Of a DNA stretch of 64,000 bases, positions 1 through 8,968 are shown in pieces. A model generated the notes under the pieces. The model saw nothing but the letters and a program-made list of their open reading frames with translations, was not told the DNA's origin and ran no database searches. Position 1 is the stretch's first letter; every line of letters begins with the position of its first letter. The position numbers and the translations under genes were made by a program. The stretch is from the NCBI GenBank assembly GCA_016791265.1, contig JAEUMY010000010.1:62001-126000 (forward strand). The letters are read 5' to 3'. Source of the stretch: Betaproteobacteria bacterium (lineage in GTDB: Bacteria > Pseudomonadota > Gammaproteobacteria > Burkholderiales > Usitatibacteraceae).

Positions 1-2
1 GT

Positions 3-191
3 GCGGAAGTCACCGCGCTCGGCAACAACCGCTATCGCATCGTGCTGGCCGATGGCCGGTTCGGCCGCTGGCTGGATGGCGTGCGCGGGTTGAATGGTCA
101 ACTGGTGATCGCGGAGCTGAATGTCGTGCGCACGACAGGCGAAGCGCTGCGCATCGAGGCTGTATTGCAGCCGCCGAAAGCAGGCACCTGA
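3..191 (+). CDS. gspM: Type II secretion protein GspM, C-terminal fragment
   Basis: An open frame enters from the left edge and stops at 189-191, giving 62 residues that begin AEVTALGNNRYRIVLADG. The pattern of a short ferredoxin-like domain (a YRI-LAD strand, a WLDGVRGLNGQ helix, a final strand pair ending at LQPP) fits the periplasmic C-terminus of GspM, the inner-membrane protein that works with GspL in the type II secretion platform. The call rests mainly on position: gspN starts 3 nt downstream, and gspM-gspN is the usual operon end. The start lies outside the window. Confidence 0.6.
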   Translation, partial: AEVTALGNNRYRIVLADGRFGRWLDGVRGLNGQLVIAELNVVRTTGEALRIEAVLQPPKAGT

Positions 192-193
192 CC

Positions 194-922
194 ATGTGGC
201 GCTGGGTTCTCTTTTTCCTTGCGGTGCTACTGATCGCTTTGGCCGCACGGTTGCCGGCATCATGGGCCGTATCGCAAGTACAAGATCGACTGAAGGCGAA
301 GGTCGACATCGATAATGTGAAGGGAACAATCTGGCAGGGCAGCGCCGACCTGAAGCTCCCACAAGGCATCGTTATTGAACAGGCAACCTGGGAAGTTGCC
401 CCGATTCCGCTGCTGTTCCTTTCACCGCGATTTACCTTGCAGTCGGCCTCGCCGGACCTCAAGGGCCGGACCAGTGTCGCGCTTGGATTCCGAAGTGTCG
501 AGATCAATGAACTTGATGCAACGGTAACCGCAAGACTGGTCAGCGCCATAGAACCAAGGATCGGGGCGCTGGCTCCGGAAGGCAGCCTGCGGATCATGGT
601 CTATCAGATGGACTGCTTCAATGATGGCTGTGAAGGCCAGACTCGACTGCAGTGGGAAAACGCTGCGGTTGCGTTGAGCGAACTGCGCCCCTTGGGGGAC
701 TACCTCGGGATTCTCGATCTGAAACGCACCAAGGCTCACTACGAACTTAAGACGATGAAAGGCACGTTGCGTGCAGCGGGCCGGGGAAACTGGGAGCAGG
801 GCAAGCTACCGACCTTCACCGGCGAACTCTCCGCCCCGCCCGATCAACTGTCGAAGGTGCAGGGCCTCATGCGCCTGCTCGGCACACCCGACGAACGCGG
901 CGTGCTGCGCATCAATCGTTGA
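194..922 (+). CDS. gspN: Type II secretion system protein N (GspN)
   Basis: A protein of 242 residues, the usual GspN length. One N-terminal membrane anchor (about residues 3-22, WVLFFLAVLLIALAARLP) is followed by a periplasmic domain with the family-typical GTIWQGSA motif near residue 40. Two cysteines in DCFNDGC (about 140-146) could form a disulphide. GspN is an accessory inner-membrane component of some type II secretion systems that export folded proteins from the periplasm. It follows gspM by 3 nt, so the two are co-transcribed and this is probably the operon's last secretion gene. Two secreted proteins in the window (the NHL and metzincin proteins) are possible but unproven cargo. Confidence 0.85.
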   Translation: MWRWVLFFLAVLLIALAARLPASWAVSQVQDRLKAKVDIDNVKGTIWQGSADLKLPQGIVIEQATWEVAPIPLLFLSPRFTLQSASPDLKGRTSVALGFRSVEINELDATVTARLVSAIEPRIGALAPEGSLRIMVYQMDCFNDGCEGQTRLQWENAAVALSELRPLGDYLGILDLKRTKAHYELKTMKGTLRAAGRGNWEQGKLPTFTGELSAPPDQLSKVQGLMRLLGTPDERGVLRINR

Positions 923-932
923 CGACGACACC

Positions 933-1961
933 ATGAGCACCGTTCCCACCGACGCGAATATTCGCAATGACAACCGCAGCGAGGAATCGCCGCATGCGTA
1001 CCGCGCGCCGTGGTGGCTGCCGGGCGGCCATCTGCAGACGGTGTACGCCTCTCTGTACGCCCCCAAGGCCGAGACCACCTATCGCCGCGAGCGCTGGGAC
1101 TGCACGCCGAACGGCCAGCCGGATGGTGATTTCATCGATGTCGATTTCGTCGATGGCGATGCCGACAAGCCGGTGCTGGTGCACTTCCATGGGCTGGAGG
1201 GCTCGTCGCAAAGCCAATACGCGCTGGGCTTCATGGCGCGTTGCAAGGAGCTGGGCTGGACCGGCCTCGTCGCGCACTTTCGCGGCTGCTCGGGCGAGCT
1301 GAATCGCCTGCCGCGGGCGTACCACTCGGGCGATTCGACCGAGATCGACTGGATCGTGCGGCGGGTCGCGGCGCGCTATCCGCAACAGCGAATATTCGCA
1401 GTCGGCGTGTCGCTGGGCGGCAACGCCACGCTGAAGTGGCTGGGCGAACGCAACAGCGAGGCCGCAGGCTTGCTTCATGCTGCCGTCGCCGTCTCCGCCC
1501 CTGTCGACCTCATGGCCGCGGGCGAGGCGCTGGGCCGCGGTTTCAGCCTCAACTACGCGAAGCATTTCCTGTCGACCATGCAGGCCAAGGCCGAGCGCAT
1601 GCACGCCAACCATCCCGGCGTGTTCGATCTCGCCGCCATGCGCACGGCACGCAACCTGCGCGAATACGACAACGTGGTCACCGCCCCCGTGCACGGCTAT
1701 CGCGACACGGACGATTACTGGACCCGCGCCTCGTCCAAACCCGGTCTCGCCGATGTCGCCGTGCCGACGCTGGTGCTGAACGCGAAGAACGACCCCTTCC
1801 TGCCTGCCAGCGCGCTGCCGACCAAGGCTCAGGTGTCGTCGCACGTCACCCTGCATTTCCCTGAGCACGGCGGCCATGTCGGCTGGCCCGCACCCGCTTT
1901 CCCCGGCCGCACCACCTGGCTCACGGATCGGGTCTTCAACTTCCTGCAACACGGCACCTGA
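933..1961 (+). CDS. YheT-family alpha/beta hydrolase
   Basis: A 342-residue hydrolase. The ATG at 933 is chosen because the protein then begins just before the family-typical APWWLPGGHLQT segment; the frame is open further upstream but overlaps gspN. The catalytic triad is visible: nucleophile Ser160 in GVSLGGN, Asp287 in NDPF, and His312 or His315 in EHGGHVGW. HFHGLEGSS forms the oxyanion region. Members of this family are putative esterases of unknown substrate. Two exact copies of the palindrome GCGAATATTCGC lie inside the gene, read as ANIR (residues 8-11) and RIFA (about 153-156). It stops 2 nt before the phosphomannomutase gene. Confidence 0.88.
   Translation: MSTVPTDANIRNDNRSEESPHAYRAPWWLPGGHLQTVYASLYAPKAETTYRRERWDCTPNGQPDGDFIDVDFVDGDADKPVLVHFHGLEGSSQSQYALGFMARCKELGWTGLVAHFRGCSGELNRLPRAYHSGDSTEIDWIVRRVAARYPQQRIFAVGVSLGGNATLKWLGERNSEAAGLLHAAVAVSAPVDLMAAGEALGRGFSLNYAKHFLSTMQAKAERMHANHPGVFDLAAMRTARNLREYDNVVTAPVHGYRDTDDYWTRASSKPGLADVAVPTLVLNAKNDPFLPASALPTKAQVSSHVTLHFPEHGGHVGWPAPAFPGRTTWLTDRVFNFLQHGT
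954..965. repeat. Iterated palindrome, exact copy 1
   Basis: GCGAATATTCGC inside the YheT-like hydrolase gene, read as Ala-Asn-Ile-Arg in the variable N-terminus. Confidence 0.95.
1388..1399. repeat. Iterated palindrome, exact copy 2
   Basis: GCGAATATTCGC in the same hydrolase gene, read in another frame as Arg-Ile-Phe-Ala in the beta strand leading to the nucleophile elbow. Confidence 0.95.
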
Positions 1962-1963
1962 AC

Positions 1964-3337
1964 ATGACCATTGCTCCTGAAATCTTCAAGGCCTACGACA
2001 TCCGCGGCATCGTCGACACATCCCTCACCGAGGACGCCGTGCGCGACATCGGCCGCGGCCTGGGCACGCTGGCGCTACGCAAGCAACGCGACTCCATTGT
2101 GGTCGGCCGCGATGGCCGCCTCTCCGGCCCGCGTCTCGCGAAGGCGTTGGCTGACGGCATTCGCTCGACCGGCTGCCACGTGATCGACATCGGCCTCGTC
2201 GCGACCCCGCTCACCTACTTCGCCGCCCACCAGCTCGGCACGCATTCCGCCGTGATGGTGACCGGCAGCCACAACCCGCCCGAGTACAACGGCCTCAAGA
2301 TGGTGATCGCGGGCGAGACCTTGTCGTCGGACGCCATTCAGAGCCTGCGCAAGCAGATCGAGGCCAAGGACTTCCTCTCCGGCCAGGGCGAATATTCGGA
2401 GAAGAAAGTCGCCGCCGAATACCTCGACCGCATCGTCGGCGACGTGAAGCTCTCACGACCCATGAAAATCGTCGTGGACTGCGGCAACGGCGCCGCATCG
2501 CCCTTCGCACCCGAACTCTTCAAGCGGCTGGGTTGCGAGATCGTTCCGCTCTTCTGCGAGGTGGACGGCAACTTTCCCAACCACCATCCCGATCCCTCCA
2601 AGCCGGAGAACCTGCAGGACGTCATCCGTGCGCTGAAGGAGACGGACGCCGAACTCGGCCTCGCCTTCGATGGCGATGGCGACCGGCTGGGTGTCGTCAC
2701 AAAGGATGGCCAGATCATCTTCCCCGACCGCCAGCTCATGCTCTTCGCAGCCGACGTGCTCACGCGCAACCCGGGCGCGGAGATCATTTTCGACGTGAAG
2801 TCGACGCGCAACCTGTTCGACTGGATTCGCGGTCACGGTGGCAAGCCCACGCTGTGGAAAACCGGCCACTCGCTCATCAAGGCCAAGTTGAAGGAGACCG
2901 GCGCACCGCTGGCGGGCGAGATGAGCGGGCATGTGTTCTTCAAGGAGCGCTGGTTCGGTTTTGACGACGGCATGTACGCCGGCGCGCGCCTGCTGGAGAT
3001 TCTCTCGCGTAGCGCCAATCCAAGCGCCACACTGAACGCGCTCCCCAACTCGCTCTGCACGCCCGAGCTGAATCTCAAGATGGCGGAAGGCGAACACCAC
3101 ACACTCATCGCCCGCATGCAGAGCGAGGCGAAGTTTCCCACTGCGAGCGAATGCATCACCCTGGACGGCCTGCGCGTGGAGTACGCCGACGGCTTCGGCC
3201 TGATGCGCGCATCGAACACGACACCCGTGGTGGTGCTTCGCTTCGAGGCGGGGAACGACGCCGCCATGGCGCGCATCCAGGCCGAGTTCCGCAGCGTGCT
3301 GGGCGCGGCACTCCCGGGCCAGGCACTGCCCTTCTAG
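1964..3337 (+). CDS. algC: Phosphomannomutase/phosphoglucomutase
   Basis: A 457-residue alpha-D-phosphohexomutase, the length of bacterial AlgC/PMM-PGM enzymes. It interconverts hexose 6- and 1-phosphates and so feeds GDP-mannose and sugar-nucleotide synthesis for the polysaccharide cluster at 35-61 kb. The active-site phosphoserine is Ser102 in TGSHNPP. The metal-binding loop DGDGDR spans 236-241. GEMSGHVFF is the sugar-specificity loop. The N-terminal KAYDIRG is diagnostic. A one-mismatch palindrome is read as GEYSE near residue 143. The neighbouring M48 gene starts 2 nt after the stop. Confidence 0.93.
   Translation: MTIAPEIFKAYDIRGIVDTSLTEDAVRDIGRGLGTLALRKQRDSIVVGRDGRLSGPRLAKALADGIRSTGCHVIDIGLVATPLTYFAAHQLGTHSAVMVTGSHNPPEYNGLKMVIAGETLSSDAIQSLRKQIEAKDFLSGQGEYSEKKVAAEYLDRIVGDVKLSRPMKIVVDCGNGAASPFAPELFKRLGCEIVPLFCEVDGNFPNHHPDPSKPENLQDVIRALKETDAELGLAFDGDGDRLGVVTKDGQIIFPDRQLMLFAADVLTRNPGAEIIFDVKSTRNLFDWIRGHGGKPTLWKTGHSLIKAKLKETGAPLAGEMSGHVFFKERWFGFDDGMYAGARLLEILSRSANPSATLNALPNSLCTPELNLKMAEGEHHTLIARMQSEAKFPTASECITLDGLRVEYADGFGLMRASNTTPVVVLRFEAGNDAAMARIQAEFRSVLGAALPGQALPF
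2388..2399. repeat. Iterated palindrome, 11/12 match
   Basis: GCGAATATTCGG, last base changed, inside the phosphomannomutase gene and read as Gly-Glu-Tyr-Ser. Confidence 0.7.
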
Positions 3338-3339
3338 CG

Positions 3340-4158
3340 ATGAAGTTGCCCGGCCTCCGCTGGCTGATTTTCACCGCGGTGCTGGGCAGTGCAGGCTGCG
3401 CGCAAACCACGCAGCCCGGCGCCGTCGGCGTGGACCGGCCGCAACTGGTCGGCATCCCGGCGGGGCAGATGGAAGCGCTCGCCGAAGCCGAGTACGCGAA
3501 ACAACTGGAGACGCTGCGCACCGCTGGCAAGCTGATCGAAACCGGCAGCGACATCGAGCGGGTGCGCGCCGTGATGAACCGGCTCGTCGGCCATGTCGAG
3601 GCGTTCCGCGAGGACGCGACCGCTTGGAACTGGCAGGTGAAACTCGCCGACCGCGCCGAGCTCAACGCGAGTTGCCTGCACGGCGGCCGCATATTGGTGA
3701 ACACCGGCATCCTCACCATGGTGGGCAGGAGCGACGACGAACTCGCCGCCATCCTGGGCCACGAAATGGCGCACGCGCTGCGCGAGCATGGGCGGGAGAA
3801 GACGACGCTGGCAGCTTCAAAAGAGCTGCTGAAGCTCGCATCTCGCACCATCGTGAAGAAGTACGAAAATCCGCTGATGCGTTCCTCGGAACTGCATGAC
3901 AAGGCCATAGACCTGCTACTCACATTGCCCCACTCGCGAGAGGCCGAACTCGAAGCCGACCGCATCGGCCTCGAACTCATGGCCCGCGCAGGCTACGACC
4001 CGGCCGCCGCCCTCACTGTGTGGCGCAAGATGGCCAGCGCATCAACCGCAAAGTCGCCTTGGCTCTCGACCCATCCCGCGCCGGATGCGCGCTTGCAGAT
4101 GCTGGAGTCGCTGCAGCCGGTGGTGCGGCCGCTGTTTGAGGCGGCGGGGCAGCCGTAG
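3340..4158 (+). CDS. M48-family metalloprotease lipoprotein
   Basis: A 272-residue protein. The ATG at 3340 gives a clean lipoprotein signal: MKLPGLR, a hydrophobic run, then the lipobox GSAGC with Cys at about residue 20. The zinc site is HEMAH (141-145), with the third ligand Glu205 in EADRIG. These are M48 hallmarks shared by the outer-membrane quality-control proteases LoiP and BepA; there is no TPR domain, so it is closer to LoiP/YggG or short Oma1-like proteins. It is probably anchored to a periplasmic membrane face and degrades misfolded envelope proteins. It is the last gene of the run and converges with the NHL gene. Confidence 0.88.
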   Translation: MKLPGLRWLIFTAVLGSAGCAQTTQPGAVGVDRPQLVGIPAGQMEALAEAEYAKQLETLRTAGKLIETGSDIERVRAVMNRLVGHVEAFREDATAWNWQVKLADRAELNASCLHGGRILVNTGILTMVGRSDDELAAILGHEMAHALREHGREKTTLAASKELLKLASRTIVKKYENPLMRSSELHDKAIDLLLTLPHSREAELEADRIGLELMARAGYDPAAALTVWRKMASASTAKSPWLSTHPAPDARLQMLESLQPVVRPLFEAAGQP

Positions 4159-4184
4159 ATCGCAGTTCGCCCCGAGTCGGCAGT

Positions 4185-4196
4185 GCGAATGTTCGC
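4185..4196. repeat. Iterated palindrome, 11/12 match
   Basis: GCGAATGTTCGC, one transition at the centre, in the 138-bp gap between the convergent M48 and NHL genes. No clear terminator hairpin was found in the same gap. Confidence 0.6.
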
Positions 4197-4296
4197 GGGC
4201 AGTTCTCGATAGCGCTCGCAGTACCGCCTGTCGAGCTCCGGCTGAAATGCCATCCAAGCCGGATCGCTCTCCCCAGCCTCAAGTCATTCACTGATC

Positions 4297-7146
4297 TCAG
4301 AACGCCAACCGAGAGATGGACTTGGTCTGGGTCACCCCATCGACCGTGTAGCTCATCGTGGCATTGGCCGCGTCCGTGAAGGTGATCGTCACCGTCCCAG
4401 CAGTGCTCGCATTGAGGAGCGAAGGATTGTAGGTCGCACCAATCAGCGGTGAACCTGTCGCCCGAGTCAGTGGCGCGGTGAATACGTTGGAGTTGGTCCA
4501 CGTGCCGCCATTGATGAGGTACCAGACAGGCTGGTTCTGCTGGTTGTAGGTGTACCACGCACCGGCCAGGACACCGCCTTGCTGCAGCAACGCGACGCCC
4601 CAGCCATTCTGGGACGCTCCGCCCCACCAGATGTCCGTGTAGTCGATGCCGGATGGCGATACACCCGAGGCGTAGTTGAGCCTGCTGATCGTCTTGGTAC
4701 CCGGCACGCCGCCAATGCTCCAGTTCATCGTGCCCGTTGTCGGCCCAGTAAAACTGAAAGTGAACGTGCCGATGACATTCTGCGACTGGATGCCTGTGTA
4801 ATTGCCCAGCCAGGATCCGGTGGAGGTGGTGACGTTTCCCGTGCAGACGGTGTTAGTGGTATTCCAGCTGCATCCCGGAACAATCGCCCAGGTCGGCTGG
4901 CCTTGAGCGTTGAAGTAGTACCAGCCGGCGGCCAATGTCTGACCGTGCTGAATGAGCGATAAGCCCCAGCCGTTCTCGCCTGCGCCCGCCCACCAGGCGC
5001 CCTGGTAATTGGATATCTGAGTACCAGTCGTCACTTTGCGGATGCGATGGTTCATCGTATCTGCTATGTATATCTGGCCGATGCTGTCGACGGCCACGCC
5101 GAAGGGACTATTTAGCCAGGCGCTGGACGCAAGGCCACTGTCACCAGTGAATCCAGCGATGCCACTGACTCCATTAAGGCTGCCCGCCACTCTACTGATG
5201 ACACCACTTGTGTTCACCTTTCGGATAGTGCTGCCAAACTCATCCGCGACATAAATGTTTCCCACACTATCGACGGCCACTCCCGAGGGGCCAGCCAGAT
5301 AGGCGCGGGTGGCGGCTCCACCGTCGCCGTTGTCGCTGAACGAGATTCGAGAAGTGCCAACGCCAGCGACCGTGCTGATCAAACCACTCGTGTTGACCAT
5401 TCGGATGCGTTGGTTGCGGGAGTCGGCGATGTAGAGATTCCCGCTTCTATCGAGGGCTACGCTTGAGGGCAGGTCCAAACTTGCGTTAGTGGCTTGCTGG
5501 CCGTCGCCATTGAAGAGTGGCAAGCCATTGCCCGCCACCGTACTGACAACACCAGTCGTGTTGACCTTGCGGACGCGTAAGTTGAGATAGTCGGCGATGT
5601 AGAGGTTCCCGGCGACGTCCAGGGCTACGCCTCGGGGATGGAACAGACTGGTGCTTATCGCTTGTTGTCCGTCGCCGTTGAAGCGTGACAAACCATCGCC
5701 GGCTACGGTGCTGATGACACCAGTCGTGCTCACCTTGCGCACGCGGTGGTTAAGCTCATCCGCGATGTAGAGATTGCCGGCGCTGTCGACAGCCACGCCG
5801 CTGGGATTGAATAAACGGGCACTCGTGGCGGCCCCGCCATCGCCGCTAAAGCCTTGCTCGCCATCGCCCGCCACGGTACTGATGATGCCACTGGCGCTCA
5901 CCTTTCTGATGCGATGGTTCTCCGAGTCCGCGATGTAGAGATTGCCAGCACTATCAGCGGCAATGCCTTTGGGAAATCTCAAGCTTGCCTTGGTGGCGGC
6001 TTCGCCGTCGCCGCCGAAGCCCCCTGTGATGCGATTGCCCGCCACCGTGCTGACGATGCCACTCGCGTTCATTTTTCGGATACGGTGGTCCTGCGGATCT
6101 GCAATGAAGAGATTGCCAACACCGTCAACCGTGATGCCAAATGGATTGAGGAGAAAGGTCTCGGTGCCGGCCCTGCCGTCGGTGTCATTACTCCCTCCAG
6201 CCACGGTGCTGATGACGCCACTCGTATTAACTTTTCGTATGCTGCGGCCTTCGGGATCCGCGATGTAGAGATTGCCGGCGCTGTCGACGGCCACGCTGCT
6301 GGGACGAATTAGACGGGCACTGGTTGCAGCCCCGCCGTCACCGCTAACAGCTGCTCCCAAGCCACTTCCCGCGACCGTGCTGATAAGGCCGCCCGTACTC
6401 ACCTTGCGGATGCAACCGTTGCCGGAATCCGCGATGTAAAAGTTGCCGGCGCTGTCGACGGCCACACCGCGGGGAGATTCCAATCTTGCGCTGGTGGCGG
6501 CTCCACCATCACCGCTAAAGCCAATTAGACCATTGCCCGCGACGGTGCTGATGACGCCGCTCGCGTCCACTTTTCGGATGCTGTGGTTGTATTCATCCGC
6601 AATGTAAAGATTCCCGACGCCGTCAGCGGCCACGCTGACGGGAAATCTGAGGCTGGCGCTGGTGGCGTCCCCGCCATCGCCGCCAAATTCCCCTCCCAAG
6701 CCATTGCCCGCCACCGTGCTGATGACGCCACTCGAGTTCACCTTACGTATGCGACGATTGCCGGCATCCGCAATGTAGAGGTTGCCGGCGGTATCAAGGG
6801 TCAAGCTTTGAGGGAAGTTCAAGCTGGCGCTCGTGGCGGCCGCGCCATCACCGCTAAAGCCTGGTGAGCCATTCCCCGCCACGGTGCTGATGACACCATT
6901 CGTGTTCACCTTGCGGATGCGGTGGTTCCTCTGGTCCGCGATGTAGAGGTTGCCGGCGCTGTCGATGGCCACTGCACTCGGACCGTTGACGCTTGCCAGC
7001 GTGGCCACCAGTCCATCGCCAACCCCACCCCCCGCGACAGTGTTGATGGTCTGCCCGGCCACGGCCGGGGCGCAGCATGCGATGAGCACAGTGAGAAAAA
7101 TGGGCGCTGCAGACAACATGCGGCGCGCCGCGATTGGCGAGTTCAT
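4297..7146 (-). CDS. Secreted NHL-repeat beta-propeller protein
   Basis: About 949 residues. A signal peptide (MNSPIAARRMLSAAP, hydrophobic core, cleavage near VAG-QT) is followed by twelve NHL repeats of about 56 residues, each with a STVAGNG turn, a GVAVDSAGNLYIAD strand pair and NHRIRKV. Twelve repeats suit two six-bladed propellers. From about residue 717 come two related Trp-rich modules (GAWWAGAGENGWGLSL, then DIWWGGASQNGWGVAL), also found at the end of the metzincin protein at 18950. The start at 7146 is preferred over 7152 because AGGA lies 8 nt upstream of it. Role unknown; NHL propellers usually bind ligands or partners. It is probably surface-exposed or released. Confidence 0.85.
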   Translation of the reverse strand: MNSPIAARRMLSAAPIFLTVLIACCAPAVAGQTINTVAGGGVGDGLVATLASVNGPSAVAIDSAGNLYIADQRNHRIRKVNTNGVISTVAGNGSPGFSGDGAAATSASLNFPQSLTLDTAGNLYIADAGNRRIRKVNSSGVISTVAGNGLGGEFGGDGGDATSASLRFPVSVAADGVGNLYIADEYNHSIRKVDASGVISTVAGNGLIGFSGDGGAATSARLESPRGVAVDSAGNFYIADSGNGCIRKVSTGGLISTVAGSGLGAAVSGDGGAATSARLIRPSSVAVDSAGNLYIADPEGRSIRKVNTSGVISTVAGGSNDTDGRAGTETFLLNPFGITVDGVGNLFIADPQDHRIRKMNASGIVSTVAGNRITGGFGGDGEAATKASLRFPKGIAADSAGNLYIADSENHRIRKVSASGIISTVAGDGEQGFSGDGGAATSARLFNPSGVAVDSAGNLYIADELNHRVRKVSTTGVISTVAGDGLSRFNGDGQQAISTSLFHPRGVALDVAGNLYIADYLNLRVRKVNTTGVVSTVAGNGLPLFNGDGQQATNASLDLPSSVALDRSGNLYIADSRNQRIRMVNTSGLISTVAGVGTSRISFSDNGDGGAATRAYLAGPSGVAVDSVGNIYVADEFGSTIRKVNTSGVISRVAGSLNGVSGIAGFTGDSGLASSAWLNSPFGVAVDSIGQIYIADTMNHRIRKVTTGTQISNYQGAWWAGAGENGWGLSLIQHGQTLAAGWYYFNAQGQPTWAIVPGCSWNTTNTVCTGNVTTSTGSWLGNYTGIQSQNVIGTFTFSFTGPTTGTMNWSIGGVPGTKTISRLNYASGVSPSGIDYTDIWWGGASQNGWGVALLQQGGVLAGAWYTYNQQNQPVWYLINGGTWTNSNVFTAPLTRATGSPLIGATYNPSLLNASTAGTVTITFTDAANATMSYTVDGVTQTKSISRLAF
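5036..7090 (-). repeat. Twelve tandem NHL-coding repeats
   Basis: The DNA repeats with a period near 170 bp, carrying recurring segments for GNLYIADxxNHRIRKV and STVAGNG. Spacing and blade sequence vary slightly, and the block around 6100-6250 is shorter. This is coding repetition within one gene, not a mobile element. Confidence 0.8.
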
Positions 7147-7388
7147 GTACATATTCCTGGATGCTGACTATTCTGTTTTTGACTGATGGGAGATTGCTGC
7201 TTCTCAGCCGGATGCAGACCACTTCTGCACGGCCAGCGTGAATGCAAACGGCGCCAGTATTCGCCATCAAGCCGACTCGATTCTGTGTCCACGAATCACG
7301 GCGACGCATCCGTTTGCGACGGGATGATAAGAAATTCAGCAGCAATTTGCACTCAGGCGAACGACCGCCATACGCAACATCCAATTTC

Positions 7389-8225
7389 TCACCCCTCCCC
7401 CAACTCCAACTGCGCCGGTCCCTCAGGCTTGGGCGGTTTCTCCACCTTGGCCTTCACCACTCCCTTCGCCGCCACCCTCCGCACCCGCGGCGCATCCGCC
7501 GCCGCCTCGGCCACCAGCGCCTCCGCCGGATACTGCGTGAAAAACGACCGCGCCTCATCGTGAGTTGCTGCGTTCAGCCACGCCTCCACATCCTCATCCC
7601 TCAGCATCACCACTATGCGCTTCTCGTCATCGGGCGCGTGCATGCGGCGGAAGAGCGCGTGGTCGTCGGCGTTGATGGTGAGCATGGAGTAGGTCTCGAG
7701 GAACTTGCCATCGGGCAGTTTGTACGCCCAGCGTATACCGGCGATCCAGAGCGGCTTGCCGTCGGCGCGTCGGATTTTCCAGGGCACGGGGCGGCCAGAC
7801 TCATAGCACGGTTCGTAGATCGCCTTGGCGGGGATGACGCACCAGTTCATCTGCTTCCACGCCGTGCGGTAGCTGGGCTTTTCGTGAACGGTCTCGGTGC
7901 GAGCGTTGTAGCAGGCGCGGGTCATTTTCTTCACGCCGTCCGGCCGCACCCAGTGGGCAATGAGGCCGAACTGGCCGGCGACGAGCGCGAAGTGTTTGCC
8001 CAGCTTCGGATGCCGCTCGACCTTGATGAGGGCACCCAGTTGCGCGGGGAAAACGTCCTTCTCGACGAGCGCTTCAATGTCACCCGCATCGGCTTCCGAC
8101 TCACCTGCGGGGGGCGCCTCGGCAGCGCCGGAAGGGTCCGACCACCAGCGCAACGGTTTGCGGTTGGAGACGGTCCATGCGTATTCGATCTCGCGCTGCT
8201 CGGGGCTGATGTAGCGGGTACACAT
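7389..8225 (-). CDS. SRAP-family protein (YedK/HMCES-like)
   Basis: A 278-residue SOS-response-associated peptidase family protein. The start at 8225 is fixed by function: Cys2 of MCTRY must directly follow the processed Met, because it forms the thiazolidine link to abasic sites in single-stranded DNA. Other family signatures are NARTETVHEKPSYR, CVIPAKAIYEP and MHAPDDEKRIVVML; the His of that last motif belongs to the active site. The C-terminus (VRRVAAKGVVKAKVEKPPKPEG) is a basic, low-complexity tail. The gene stands alone, divergent from the response-regulator gene at 8393, and no LexA box was recognised upstream. Confidence 0.93.
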   Translation of the reverse strand: MCTRYISPEQREIEYAWTVSNRKPLRWWSDPSGAAEAPPAGESEADAGDIEALVEKDVFPAQLGALIKVERHPKLGKHFALVAGQFGLIAHWVRPDGVKKMTRACYNARTETVHEKPSYRTAWKQMNWCVIPAKAIYEPCYESGRPVPWKIRRADGKPLWIAGIRWAYKLPDGKFLETYSMLTINADDHALFRRMHAPDDEKRIVVMLRDEDVEAWLNAATHDEARSFFTQYPAEALVAEAAADAPRVRRVAAKGVVKAKVEKPPKPEGPAQLELGEG

Positions 8226-8301
8226 GGCCCGGATGGTAGTCGCTCCGTTCAACCGCCGCCACCGGCAGCCGCCACGGCCGACCGCCACCAAGGGCGGCCA
8301 C

Positions 8302-8331
8302 TTTGCCCGCCGTATCGCCGACGCTTACACT
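8302..8331 (+). promoter_or_regulatory. Possible sigma-70 promoter for the response-regulator gene
   Basis: TTTGCC (8302-8307) and TACACT (8326-8331) are separated by 18 bp and lie about 60 bp upstream of the gene at 8393. Match quality is modest and there is no other support. Confidence 0.3.
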
Positions 8332-8392
8332 ATAGGCATTCAACAACAGCCGCGCCCGACAACAGCCGCAATAGCGCGCACAGGGAGTCCAG

Positions 8393-8965
8393 ATGAATCC
8401 GAATCCTCACGATCCGCAAGACCTCGATTTCTCCAGGCATTTCGCCAGCGACACGGCGCTGCCCGAGCCCGCACACACGCCGGAGCAGTTGAAGGAGATT
8501 GACGATCTCGGCAGCATCGGCGCGAACGTGCTGAAGGATCAGGGCTTCTACGTGCGTATCGTCACCGCGCGCGGTGGCGGCACGACGCTGCCGGCCAACC
8601 CGAGCGTGCTGGTGGTGGAGGACGATCCGGGCACGTCCGCGGTCATCGTGAAGGCGCTCGGGTCCTATGGTTACCGCACGCGCACGGCCAAGGATCGCGG
8701 CGGCATCGTGGCCGCGCTCTCGGCGCCGCCGGTGCCAGACCTGATCCTGCTGGATGTGATGCTGGAGGACATCAACGGCTTCGACGTGCTGAACCGTGTG
8801 CGCCAGCATGGGTCCACGCGCTGGGTGCCGGTCATCATGCTGACCTCGCTGTCCGAGCCCGCCGACATCGCCAAGGGTCTGGCACTGGGCGCGGACGCGT
8901 ACTTGTCCAAACCGCTGCTTCCCAGCACGCTCATCGACGCCGTGCAAGCCGTGCTCGGCGGTTGA
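8393..8965 (+). CDS. Stand-alone response-regulator receiver protein
   Basis: 190 residues: a leader of about 70 residues without a known domain, then one receiver domain. The phosphoacceptor is Asp121 in LILLDVML. The acidic pair is in VVEDD, and the conserved Lys is in YLSKPL. There is no output domain, so it probably passes phosphate on or acts by protein contact. The diguanylate cyclase gene begins 3 nt after its stop, so the two are one transcription unit. The hybrid kinase at 12790 with its HPt domain is a plausible phosphate donor. Confidence 0.87.
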   Translation: MNPNPHDPQDLDFSRHFASDTALPEPAHTPEQLKEIDDLGSIGANVLKDQGFYVRIVTARGGGTTLPANPSVLVVEDDPGTSAVIVKALGSYGYRTRTAKDRGGIVAALSAPPVPDLILLDVMLEDINGFDVLNRVRQHGSTRWVPVIMLTSLSEPADIAKGLALGADAYLSKPLLPSTLIDAVQAVLGG

Positions 8966-8968
8966 TCC

